A DNA stretch of 13,451 bases from SIG440 sp045591035 (GTDB lineage: Bacteria > Bacillota > Clostridia > Monoglobales > Monoglobaceae): NCBI GenBank assembly GCA_045591035.1, contig JAZNSG010000019.1:1-13451 (forward strand), read 5' to 3'. The notes below the pieces were generated by a model. It saw nothing but the letters and a program-made list of their open reading frames with translations, ran no database searches and was not told where the DNA came from. Shown piece after piece: positions 6,159-12,168 of the stretch. Numbering within the stretch: position 1 is the stretch's first letter; every line of letters begins with the position of its first letter. The translations under genes were made by a program, and so were the position numbers.

Positions 6159-7379
6159 TTGGGAAGAACAATAATACATCTGGACATGGATGCGTTTTTT
6201 GCTTCGGTGGAGGTCAGGGACAACCCGAGCCTTGCGGGAAAACCATTGATTATCGGGGCATTGCCAAATGAACGAGGGGTTGTTTCGACCTGCAGCTATG
6301 AGGCAAGACGCTTCGGAGTACACTCCGCTATGAACATAAAAGAAGCTTATCGAAGATGCCCAGACGGGATATATATGCATGGCAATATGAAAAAGTATGC
6401 TGAGGTGTCACAACAAATCCACCAAATAATGCTGAAGTATACGGATGTTATTGAATTTGTTGCATGTGATGAGGGTTATATGGATGTTACCCATTCGTTG
6501 CGTATTTTTGGTGATGCAGAAAAAATTGGGAAAAGCTTGAAACGTGAAATATTTGAAGAAGTCGGTCTGACCTGTTCGGTTGGGATTTCCTATTCAATGA
6601 TGGGAGCCAAGATTGCCAGTGAAGAAAAAAAGCCTGATGGATTTTTTGTGATACCGGACAAAGAAACCCTTGTGGATTTGATAAAGGACCGCAGCGTGAG
6701 GGTTATACCCGGAATAGGTGAAAAAACTGCCAAAAGACTGCGGATGATGGGGATTGCGACCGTTTCGGATATCATTAATATGCCGGAGGAAAATATGTCA
6801 ATTCTCGGTGTGGTGGGCAGAGAATTAAAGTCTTTAGCGGAGGGTATAGACGAAAGAATGGTTGTACCATATTCTGAGGCAAAGTCTATTGGGCGCGAAC
6901 ATACTTTCCAAAAGGATGTAACAGATATTAATACTTTGAAGGATACGTTGCTTTTGCTTTCTCGGGATGTGAGCTTTAGTGCAAAAAGAGAAGGCGTATG
7001 GGGAAGAACTGTTACTCTCAAGCTCAAATTTAAGGATATGCATACGATTACCCGTGCTCTGAGTACACATGCGACAAATTCTGCAAAAGGTATTTTTGAA
7101 AGTGCAGAAGAACTGCTTGAAAGACTGCGACTTTCAGAGCCGGTGAGGCTTGTGGGAGTTTCGTTGAGCCATTTTCAAAAGGAAAAGAGAAAAGAATGTA
7201 AGCAGTTATCCTTGTTTGACGGAGAATCAGATGAGAAAGAGAACGAAAAAGCTGATGCTTTGGAGGATATAGTATATGCTCTTCATACGAAATATGGCAG
7301 GGGCATTGTGAAAACAGGGAAAGAGCTTGAAATAATAAAAAAACATAGTAAAAATATCACACAGTCTGAAAAAAAATAA
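6159..7379 (+). CDS. dinB: DNA polymerase IV (Y-family, DinB)
   Basis: This is an error-prone translesion polymerase of 406 residues. Catalytic acids are present: D9 (and D11) in HLDMDAFFASVE, and D104-E105 in ACDEGYMDV. F14 corresponds to the steric-gate phenylalanine. The helix-hairpin-helix thumb motif RVIPGIGEKTAKRL and the little-finger region (SIGREHTF) follow. A perfect beta-clamp binding peptide QLSLF lies at 349-353. It is followed by a Firmicutes-style tail (ALEDIVYALHTKYGRGIVKTG) rather than ending the protein. The residues around the catalytic DE differ from the usual SLDEAYLD, with substitutions at S, L, A and L. TTG 6159 is the start, with GGGAGAGG at 6144-6151, spaced 7 bases. 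I see no LexA box directly upstream; the gene appears to be read from the ymdB-pgeF transcript. Confidence 0.95.
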   Translation: MGRTIIHLDMDAFFASVEVRDNPSLAGKPLIIGALPNERGVVSTCSYEARRFGVHSAMNIKEAYRRCPDGIYMHGNMKKYAEVSQQIHQIMLKYTDVIEFVACDEGYMDVTHSLRIFGDAEKIGKSLKREIFEEVGLTCSVGISYSMMGAKIASEEKKPDGFFVIPDKETLVDLIKDRSVRVIPGIGEKTAKRLRMMGIATVSDIINMPEENMSILGVVGRELKSLAEGIDERMVVPYSEAKSIGREHTFQKDVTDINTLKDTLLLLSRDVSFSAKREGVWGRTVTLKLKFKDMHTITRALSTHATNSAKGIFESAEELLERLRLSEPVRLVGVSLSHFQKEKRKECKQLSLFDGESDEKENEKADALEDIVYALHTKYGRGIVKTGKELEIIKKHSKNITQSEKK

Positions 7380-7410
7380 ATGCCGCACAGCGGCGGAACG
7401 GAGAACAAAG

Positions 7411-7764
7411 ATGAAACTGACAGAAGTTAAAGAAATTTTAGATGCAGAGGTCCTGACGGGAGAAGAATTTCTTGATGAAGAGGCAGCCTCTGCATTTGGA
7501 AGCGACCTTATGAGTGATGTCCTTGCGTTTGTGAACGAAGGTGTGTTACTTCTTACGGGGCTTGTGAATCCTCAGGTTGTGAGGACTGCTGAGATGATGG
7601 ATATTCCGGCAATAGTGTTTGTCAGGGGCAAACGTCCTGACGAGAGTATTCTTCAACTTGCAAAATCAAAGGATATGGTAATAATGACTACTGAAAATAC
7701 CATGTATGTTGCTTGTGGAAAATTATACAGCAACGGCCTGATGGGTGAAGACAAGGAGAAGTGA
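7411..7764 (+). CDS. Small DRTGG-like domain protein (first copy)
   Basis: This is a 117-residue protein without signal peptide or membrane helix. I assign it to the small DRTGG-domain proteins, which have an HPr-kinase N-domain-like fold and no known catalytic activity. The reasons are its pattern (GSDLMSDVLAF, LLLTGLVNPQVVRTAEM, then PDESILQLAK and TMYVACGKLYSNG) and its place in a hydrogenase-linked cluster. The literal DRTGG motif is absent. It resembles the second copy at 9477 in length and in the closing pattern of Y-x-A-x-GKL. The start ATG 7411 has CGGAG about 7 bases upstream. The stop is 4 bases before the ATPase gene, so the two are coupled. Role is unknown; a ligand-binding or scaffold part of the sensory module is my inference. 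Confidence 0.72.
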   Translation: MKLTEVKEILDAEVLTGEEFLDEEAASAFGSDLMSDVLAFVNEGVLLLTGLVNPQVVRTAEMMDIPAIVFVRGKRPDESILQLAKSKDMVIMTTENTMYVACGKLYSNGLMGEDKEK

Positions 7765-7768
7765 TATT

Positions 7769-8197
7769 ATGGCAGAGATTATGAAATTGCACTATACGGT
7801 AGATGGTGATGATTTTACCCGTGCCGGTGAAACCTCAAGCAAGGTGAAGAAAACCCTGAAACAGCTTGGGTTTAGCCCTGACGTTGTGAGACGAGTGGCT
7901 ATTGCTATGTATGAGGGTGAGATTAATATGGTTATTCACGCAAATGGCGGGGATATTGATGTTGATATTTCACCGGATGAAATAGTGATATATATGAAAG
8001 ATACAGGCCCGGGGATACCTGATATTGAAAAGGCTATGCAGGAGGGGTATTCCACGGCTGACCAGAATGTACGTGAACTTGGTTTTGGTGCAGGTATGGG
8101 TATTCCGAATATGAAAAAGTATTCAGATTCTATGGAAATTGATACAAAAATAGGGGAAGGTACTTGTGTTAAGTTGATTATAAGAGTGAAAGGATGA
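7769..8197 (+). CDS. RsbW-like GHKL ATPase (anti-sigma-factor-type kinase domain)
   Basis: This is a single-domain HATPase of 142 residues, similar to RsbW/SpoIIAB serine kinases. Visible boxes are the N box with E49 and N53 (YEGEINMVIHA), the G1 box DTGPGIP (D78, G80, G82), and the G2 box GFGAGMGIPNMKKY (from 105). There is no histidine phosphoacceptor domain. I choose ATG 7769 since AAGGAG (7753-7758) is correctly spaced; an upstream in-frame start would overlap the preceding gene. Its stop overlaps the region before the H-cluster protein, so the pair is translationally coupled. In RsbW partner switching, such a kinase phosphorylates an anti-sigma antagonist, which a PP2C-type phosphatase reverses. 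Neither partner is seen in this window. The role in redox signalling is inference. Confidence 0.85.
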   Translation: MAEIMKLHYTVDGDDFTRAGETSSKVKKTLKQLGFSPDVVRRVAIAMYEGEINMVIHANGGDIDVDISPDEIVIYMKDTGPGIPDIEKAMQEGYSTADQNVRELGFGAGMGIPNMKKYSDSMEIDTKIGEGTCVKLIIRVKG

Positions 8198-8202
8198 TAG
8201 TT

Positions 8203-9459
8203 GTGGAAAAATATTGGCATTCTGTCACACTTGACAGAGATTTGTGCCACGGCTGCACTCATTGTTTAAAGAGATGTCCAACTCAGGCAATCCGTATTCA
8301 GGGCGGAAAAGCAAAAATACTTAAAGAGCGCTGTATTGATTGCGGTGAATGTATAAGGGTTTGTCCCTATCGGGCAAAAAAAGCCGTAACAGACAGCCTA
8401 GAAATGCTTGATGAGTTCAAATATAATGTGGCACTTGTTGCACCGGCATTTTACGGACAGTTTTCAAGAACCGAGGATATTGACACAATGCTTACCGCGC
8501 TGATCAACCTTGGGTTTGATGATGTGTTTGAGGTGGCTCGTGGTGCACAGGTGATTACACAAAAAACAAATGAGCTTTTAGAGACGGGAGAGCTTTTAAA
8601 ACCCTCTATTTCCTCTGCATGTCCGGCAGTGCTCAGGCTTATCGCCATAAAGTTTCCAAGTCTCATAAACAATATAGTACCACTCAAATCGCCTATGGAG
8701 GTTTCTGCAGCTCAGGCACGTTTTGAGGCGGCTCAAAAGACCGGATTAAAACCGAAAGAAATAGGCATATTTTTCATAAGCCCTTGTGCAGCAAAGGCTA
8801 CATTTATAAAAGGCGGATACACGGTAAAAAAATCCGATGTTGACGGGGTTATTTCAATCAAAGATGTTTGCATAAAAATGTCGAGACTGTTCAGCAAAAT
8901 TGAGGAAGTAAAGGACCTTCACGAATCAGGCAGTGAGGGCATATTGTGGGCAACAAGCGGCGGCGAGGCGGAGGCAAGTTGTGCTCAGCGACATATTGCA
9001 GTTGATGGAATACATAATGTTATAAAGGTTCTTGAAGAGATTGAAGACGGCAAACTTGATGATATTGAATATGTTGAGGCACTTGCTTGTCCCGGCGGCT
9101 GTGTAGGCGGTCCACTTACCACGGAAAACAGTTTTTCTGCAAGGTCAAAAATTCAAAGAATCTGCAAAGGCATTGAGAAAGACGGAAGAACCTTCCCTTG
9201 CGAACAGAATATGTTCTGGGACAGCGCAATGGTTTATCGGCCTATTATGAATCTTGATGATGATATAAATGAGGCTATGCGGAAGATGAATCTGATTGAA
9301 GAGCTTTACGAGAGCTTTCCAAAGCTTGATTGCGGCTCTTGCGGTTCACCAAGCTGTCGGGCTTTGGCTGAGGATATTGTTCGCGGTTATGCAAAAGAAA
9401 CAGACTGTATTTTTAAGCTGAAAGAGAAATTCAGTGAGCTTACAAAAGAAAATGAATAA
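8203..9459 (+). CDS. Putative sensory [FeFe]-hydrogenase (H-cluster domain plus three Fe-S sites)
   Basis: This 418-residue protein has two N-terminal [4Fe-4S] motifs (C15, 18, 21, 25 and C44, 47, 50, 54). A hydrogenase large-subunit domain follows, with all four H-cluster cysteines: C140 in SSACP, C195 in SPCAAK, and C296 and C300 in ACPGGC. A C-terminal 4Fe-4S domain has C377, 380, 385 and 402. Unlike catalytic enzymes (TSCCP, MPC, GGG), the proton-relay cysteine is alanine (A139), the M before PC is serine, and the last motif ends GGP. Such changes are known from group C/D (HydS-type) putative sensory hydrogenases. The protein stops where HydS proteins often continue into PAS. I prefer GTG 8203 because AAAGGA (8188-8193) is 9 bases upstream; ATG 8194 abuts that site. 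Sensing rather than turnover is inference. Confidence 0.88.
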   Translation: MEKYWHSVTLDRDLCHGCTHCLKRCPTQAIRIQGGKAKILKERCIDCGECIRVCPYRAKKAVTDSLEMLDEFKYNVALVAPAFYGQFSRTEDIDTMLTALINLGFDDVFEVARGAQVITQKTNELLETGELLKPSISSACPAVLRLIAIKFPSLINNIVPLKSPMEVSAAQARFEAAQKTGLKPKEIGIFFISPCAAKATFIKGGYTVKKSDVDGVISIKDVCIKMSRLFSKIEEVKDLHESGSEGILWATSGGEAEASCAQRHIAVDGIHNVIKVLEEIEDGKLDDIEYVEALACPGGCVGGPLTTENSFSARSKIQRICKGIEKDGRTFPCEQNMFWDSAMVYRPIMNLDDDINEAMRKMNLIEELYESFPKLDCGSCGSPSCRALAEDIVRGYAKETDCIFKLKEKFSELTKENE

Positions 9460-9476
9460 AGAAAGAGGGGAAAGAG

Positions 9477-9812
9477 ATGACTGTTAAAGATGTAGCGGAA
9501 AAGCTTGGTGTTGATTTTTACACTTGTGAGGACCTGGCCGAGAAACGAAATGTAGAGGGCTGTTACATAGGAGACCTTTTGAGTCTTGTGATGTCCAAGG
9601 TTGAAATGGGTAATATATGGATAACCATACAAACAAACATTAATATAGTTGCGGTTGCAGCCCTGGCGGAGGCTTCGTGTATCTTAATAACAGACGGATT
9701 TATGCCCGACAAATCTACCATTGAAAAGGCACAGGAACAGGAAATTATCATACTGGGCGGGGACATAACTGCCTATGAGGCGGCGGGGAAATTGTCGCAG
9801 ATGGGTATATGA
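9477..9812 (+). CDS. Small DRTGG-like domain protein (second copy)
   Basis: This 111-residue cytoplasmic protein is a likely paralogue of the one at 7411. It has the same layout: an N-terminal MTVKDVAEKL helix, GCYIGDLLSLVMSKVE, a strand-rich centre (WITIQTNINIVAVAAL), then PDKSTIEKAQ and ITAYEAAGKLSQMG. The family is the DRTGG-like fold; the DRTGG motif itself is not present. AGAGGGG at 9464-9470 is the ribosome site, and the gene begins 17 bases after the H-cluster protein. Its stop overlaps the start of the PHP gene (ATGA). Two diverged copies bracketing the ATPase and H-cluster genes suggest a two-part or heteromeric assembly, which is inference. No catalytic residues can be pointed to. 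Confidence 0.72.
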   Translation: MTVKDVAEKLGVDFYTCEDLAEKRNVEGCYIGDLLSLVMSKVEMGNIWITIQTNINIVAVAALAEASCILITDGFMPDKSTIEKAQEQEIIILGGDITAYEAAGKLSQMGI

Positions 9813-10507
9813 GGCTTTATTACGACCTGCATATTCATTCCGCACTTTCCCCTTGTGGCGATGAGGATATGACGCCTAATAACATAGTAAATATGGCATA
9901 TCTTCAAGGTCTTGATATTATTGCTTTGACAGACCACAACTCCGCCCTAAATGTTCGTGCTGCAATGAAGGTTGCAGAGGGCAAAATAAGGGTGATTCCG
10001 GGCATTGAGGTCACAACGGCAGAGGAAGTTCACACTCTTTGCTATTTTCCGGATGCAGATTCTGCTGAAGATATGGGTGAGTTTTTGAAAAAAAATATGC
10101 AAGGTATAAAAAATCGGCCTGAAATATTTGGAAGACAGCTGATTATGGATTGTAACGATGAGATTGTTGGTGAAGAAGATGAGCTGCTTGTCAGTGGTGT
10201 TAATCTGGATATATACCAGGTTGCTGAAGCTACGAGGGAGAGAGGCGGTATATTTGTTCCGGCTCATATAAACAAGCCCAGCTACAGCATCACGTCAAAT
10301 CTCGGGTTTATGCCTCCCGATTTAGAATATGATGCGTTGGAAATTTCAAAAAGCGGTCTTGAGGAATATTCAAAGATGTATCCAAATAGTTTCATTTTTA
10401 CGAGTTCGGATGCCCACTATCTTGAGAATATTTCAGAGAAAACCTTTTTTGTTGAAAAAACTGACAATATGACGGAAAAATTGTATAATTTTTTGTGCAG
10501 TTTTTAA
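9809..10507 (+). CDS. PHP-domain metal-dependent phosphoesterase
   Basis: This is a 232-residue PHP-family hydrolase. Metal-ligand candidates are all visible: H8 and H10 (HIHSALSPC), D18, D42-H43 in LTDHN, E67 in PGIEV, H75, H153 in VPAHINKP, and D201/H203 in SSDAHY. So the site looks intact and the protein is likely an active phosphoesterase. The substrate cannot be read from sequence; members cleave histidinol phosphate, DNA ends, or 3',5'-nucleotides such as pAp. ATG 9809 overlaps the preceding stop (ATGA), indicating translational coupling with the DRTGG-like gene. PHP genes at this position next to NuoE-like hydrogenase subunits occur in other Clostridia, to my recollection. A role in the signalling module is inference. 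Confidence 0.88.
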   Translation: MRLYYDLHIHSALSPCGDEDMTPNNIVNMAYLQGLDIIALTDHNSALNVRAAMKVAEGKIRVIPGIEVTTAEEVHTLCYFPDADSAEDMGEFLKKNMQGIKNRPEIFGRQLIMDCNDEIVGEEDELLVSGVNLDIYQVAEATRERGGIFVPAHINKPSYSITSNLGFMPPDLEYDALEISKSGLEEYSKMYPNSFIFTSSDAHYLENISEKTFFVEKTDNMTEKLYNFLCSF

Positions 10508-10547
10508 TAGGGAAATTTCTTTAAAAGGTAGATTTTTAATTTAAAAT

Positions 10548-10576
10548 TTGGTATAATTGTTTATGTGCGTTATAAT
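10548..10576 (+). promoter_or_regulatory. SigA-type promoter (P2) of the hydrogenase operon, overlapping P1
   Basis: The -35 TTGGTA (10548-10553, 4 of 6 to TTGACA) and the perfect -10 TATAAT (10571-10576) are separated by 17 bases. The -35 overlaps the -10 of P1. The predicted start near 10583 falls inside the Rex-like site, so a bound repressor would block it. Confidence 0.55.
10549..10557 (+). promoter_or_regulatory. Extended -10 promoter (P1) upstream of the hydrogenase operon
   Basis: TGGTATAAT matches the extended -10 (TGnTATAAT), with TATAAT at 10552-10557. The -35 region at 10529-10534 (TAGATT) matches only 3 of 6, but the flank at 10530-10550 is almost pure A/T. The predicted start is near 10564. 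Confidence 0.5.
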
Positions 10577-10592
10577 GTCAAAAATTTAACAC
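10575..10592. promoter_or_regulatory. Candidate Rex operator (NADH/NAD+-responsive repressor site)
   Basis: The 18-base site ATGTCAA-AAAT-TTAACAC matches 11 of 14 specified positions of the clostridial Rex consensus TTGTTAA-N4-TTAACAA; the three mismatches are at positions 1, 5 and 18. It overlaps the -10 and start point of P2. Rex is released by high NADH, so it would induce the NADH-consuming hydrogenase. No rex gene is in this window. Confidence 0.62.
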
Positions 10593-10595
10593 ACT

Positions 10596-10669
10596 AAATA
10601 TCAGAACCCGATATTTTTTAAGGTTTTGATATGAAATACGAAAAATAATCAAAATCCTTTTCAGGATTT
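10596..10669 (+). promoter_or_regulatory. Hairpins in the hydrogenase operon leader
   Basis: AAATATC (10596-10602) pairs with GATATTT (10610-10616), followed by T's to 10619, like a weak terminator. Then 10620-10630 can pair with 10648-10659 (11 bp, one bulge). Alternatively AAATCC (10652-10657) pairs with GGATTT (10664-10669). The last two are mutually exclusive, as in attenuators. Stems are AT-rich and weak, so function is uncertain. Confidence 0.35.
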
Positions 10670-10704
10670 GAAAGCATAATTTAAGGTAGGAGGTTTAGTC
10701 GCAA

Positions 10705-11196
10705 ATGGAAAATAAAACACTTCCATTCAATGGGACAAAAGAACAAGAACAGCAGCTTATGGCTGTTATTGCTGAGTACAAGGATCAGAAAGGTGCTGTA
10801 ATACCCGTGCTTCATAAAGCACAAGAAATTTACGGGTATCTTCCCATTGAGGTACAAGAAATGATTTCTGAGGGTCTTGATGTTCCCCTTGCAGAGATTT
10901 ATGGTATAGTAACATTCTATACTCAGTTCTCACTTAATCCTAAGGGCAAGTATCATATAGGTGTGTGCCTTGGTACTGCTTGTTATGTTAAGGGTTCAGG
11001 AGACATTCTTGAAAAGATTAAAGAAATTTTGGGAATAGATGTTGGAGAGTGCACTCCTGACGGACTTTTCTCTATTGAAGCTACACGTTGTATCGGTGCT
11101 TGTGGTCTTGCCCCTGTTTTGACAGTTAACGATGATGTTTATGGTCGTTTGGTTGTTGATGATGTTGCCGATATTATTAAGAAATATCAAAACTAA
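10705..11196 (+). CDS. hndA: NuoE-like [2Fe-2S] subunit of the NADH-linked [FeFe]-hydrogenase (HndA/HydC type)
   Basis: This is the thioredoxin-like ferredoxin subunit of a multimeric, NAD-dependent (probably electron-bifurcating) hydrogenase. It has 163 residues, normal for the 24-kDa NuoE family. A helical N-terminus includes GAVIPVLHKAQEIYGYLP and IYGIVTFYTQFSL, both family hallmarks. The [2Fe-2S] ligands are C88 and C93 (VCLGTACYVKG) and C129 and C133 (RCIGACG), all present. Start ATG 10705 follows AGGAGG at 10688-10693, with a rather long spacing of 11 bases. It is the first gene after the Rex-like operator, heading the operon with the GHKL ATPase, the HndB-like and HndC-like genes. Whether the enzyme bifurcates cannot be shown here. 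Confidence 0.94.
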   Translation: MENKTLPFNGTKEQEQQLMAVIAEYKDQKGAVIPVLHKAQEIYGYLPIEVQEMISEGLDVPLAEIYGIVTFYTQFSLNPKGKYHIGVCLGTACYVKGSGDILEKIKEILGIDVGECTPDGLFSIEATRCIGACGLAPVLTVNDDVYGRLVVDDVADIIKKYQN

Positions 11197-11198
11197 TA

Positions 11199-11741
11199 AT
11201 GAGAGAAATATCTCTACATATTCTGGATATTGTCCAGAATTCGGTTGTTGCAGGTGCAACGAAAATCGGGGTTGATATATGTGAGGATACGACGAATGAT
11301 ACATTGACAGTGACTATCACTGATAATGGCTGTGGGATGTCGGAGGAATTTTTGAAAAAGGTGGTTGACCCATTTACAACAAAACGTACAACACGAAAGG
11401 TTGGACTTGGTATTCCCCTCTTTAAATTGGCGGCAGAAAACACTGGAGGAAGTTTTGAGATAAAATCAAAGCTTGGCGAAGGTACTGTTGTTAAAGCCGT
11501 TTTCGGACATAGTCACATTGACCGTCAACCCCTTGGGGATATGGCAGAGACTATGCTTGGGCTTTTTACATCCTATGAAAACATTGACTTTTTGTATCGC
11601 CACGGATTGAACGGAAATTTATTTGAGGTTGATACAAGTGAGCTCAAAAATGTGCTTGGAGATGTTCCTTTTTCAACACCCGAGGTTTATTTATGGCTTT
11701 CTGAGTATTTAAAAGAAGGCGAAAACGAATTGAAATTATAA
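11199..11741 (+). CDS. GHKL-type ATP-binding protein embedded in the hydrogenase operon
   Basis: This is an HATPase_c protein of 180 residues without histidine-kinase dimerisation or sensor domain. The N box is MutL-like (LDIVQNSVVAGAT), with D10 where a catalytic glutamate is usual and N14. G1 is DNGCGM (D42, G44, G46), an F-box-like DPFTTK follows, and G2 is VGLGIPLFKLAAE (G69 to G71). A C-terminal extension of about 70 residues (from GHSHIDRQPLGDM) has no recognisable domain. No ribosome site precedes ATG 11199, 2 bases after the hndA stop, so translation is probably coupled to it. Similar ATPases sit between NuoE-like and NuoF-like genes in other clostridial hydrogenase operons, from memory. 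Function is unknown; ATP-dependent assembly or signalling to the hydrogenase are possibilities. Confidence 0.82.
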   Translation: MREISLHILDIVQNSVVAGATKIGVDICEDTTNDTLTVTITDNGCGMSEEFLKKVVDPFTTKRTTRKVGLGIPLFKLAAENTGGSFEIKSKLGEGTVVKAVFGHSHIDRQPLGDMAETMLGLFTSYENIDFLYRHGLNGNLFEVDTSELKNVLGDVPFSTPEVYLWLSEYLKEGENELKL

Positions 11742-11757
11742 AATGGAGGTATAAACA

Positions 11758-12123
11758 ATGAAAAGTTTGGCTGAACTTGAAGCAATAAGAAACAAAGCTA
11801 AAGGCTCTGTTACTTTGAGAAAAGATGACCATGCTGTACGTGTGGTTGTTGGTATGGCTACCTGTGGTATTGCTGCAGGGGCAAGACCTGTTATGGCTGC
11901 GATTATGGAAGAGGTTGCAAAGAGAAACCTTGAGCATGTGGCAGTTACGCAGACAGGTTGTATCGGCGTATGCCGCCTTGAACCCATCGTTGAGGTTATG
12001 GTTCCCGGCGAAGAAAAGGTTACTTATGTAAAGGTTGATCCTAAAAAAGCTGCTGAAATTGTAAGCGAACATATCGTTAACGGCAGAGTAGTTACAAAAT
12101 ACACAATTGGTGCTGCGGAATAA
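11758..12123 (+). CDS. hndB: HndB-like thioredoxin-fold [2Fe-2S] ferredoxin domain protein
   Basis: This 121-residue protein is related to HndB of Desulfovibrio and to the N-terminal ferredoxin domain of NuoF-like subunits. It reads VVVGMATCGIAAGARPVMA, then TQTGCIGVCRLEP and a C-terminal VDPKKAAEIVSEHIVNGRVV. Three cysteines are present (C36, C68, C72); the position that aligns with the first NuoE ligand is V31, so a standard four-cysteine [2Fe-2S] site is incomplete. That is, from memory, usual in this subfamily. GGAGGT at 11745-11750 is a strong ribosome site, 7 bases from ATG. It lies between the ATPase and the NuoF-like gene, and probably forms part of the electron path or structure of the complex. 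Whether it binds a cluster is uncertain. Confidence 0.9.
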   Translation: MKSLAELEAIRNKAKGSVTLRKDDHAVRVVVGMATCGIAAGARPVMAAIMEEVAKRNLEHVAVTQTGCIGVCRLEPIVEVMVPGEEKVTYVKVDPKKAAEIVSEHIVNGRVVTKYTIGAAE

Positions 12124-12168
12124 TTAAACAGCTCAGAATAAAAACTTAGAAAGGTTTGGTGTTTAAAC

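Noticed and set aside
6590..7027. A 145-codon open frame on the minus strand inside dinB, and similar long antisense frames elsewhere (for example 3096-3512, 4150-4488 and 11644-12072).
   Set aside because: They lie wholly opposite well-recognised genes, show no protein family features and have no convincing ribosome sites; they are shadow frames.
7327..7354. TTGAAA (7327-7332) and TAAAAA (7349-7354), a possible promoter for the DRTGG-ATPase-hydrogenase module at the end of dinB.
   Set aside because: The 16-base spacing is acceptable but the -10 matches poorly and the region is simply A-rich coding sequence; not strong enough to list.
7382..7394. GCCGC-ACA-GCGGC hairpin between dinB and the first DRTGG-like gene.
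   Set aside because: Only 5 bp with a 3-base loop and no T-run on the + strand; the downstream gene follows closely, so I do not call a terminator.
8194..8202. ATG 8194 as start of the H-cluster protein.
   Set aside because: The ribosome site AAAGGA ends at 8193, directly against this ATG; GTG 8203 has normal spacing. The choice changes only 3 residues.
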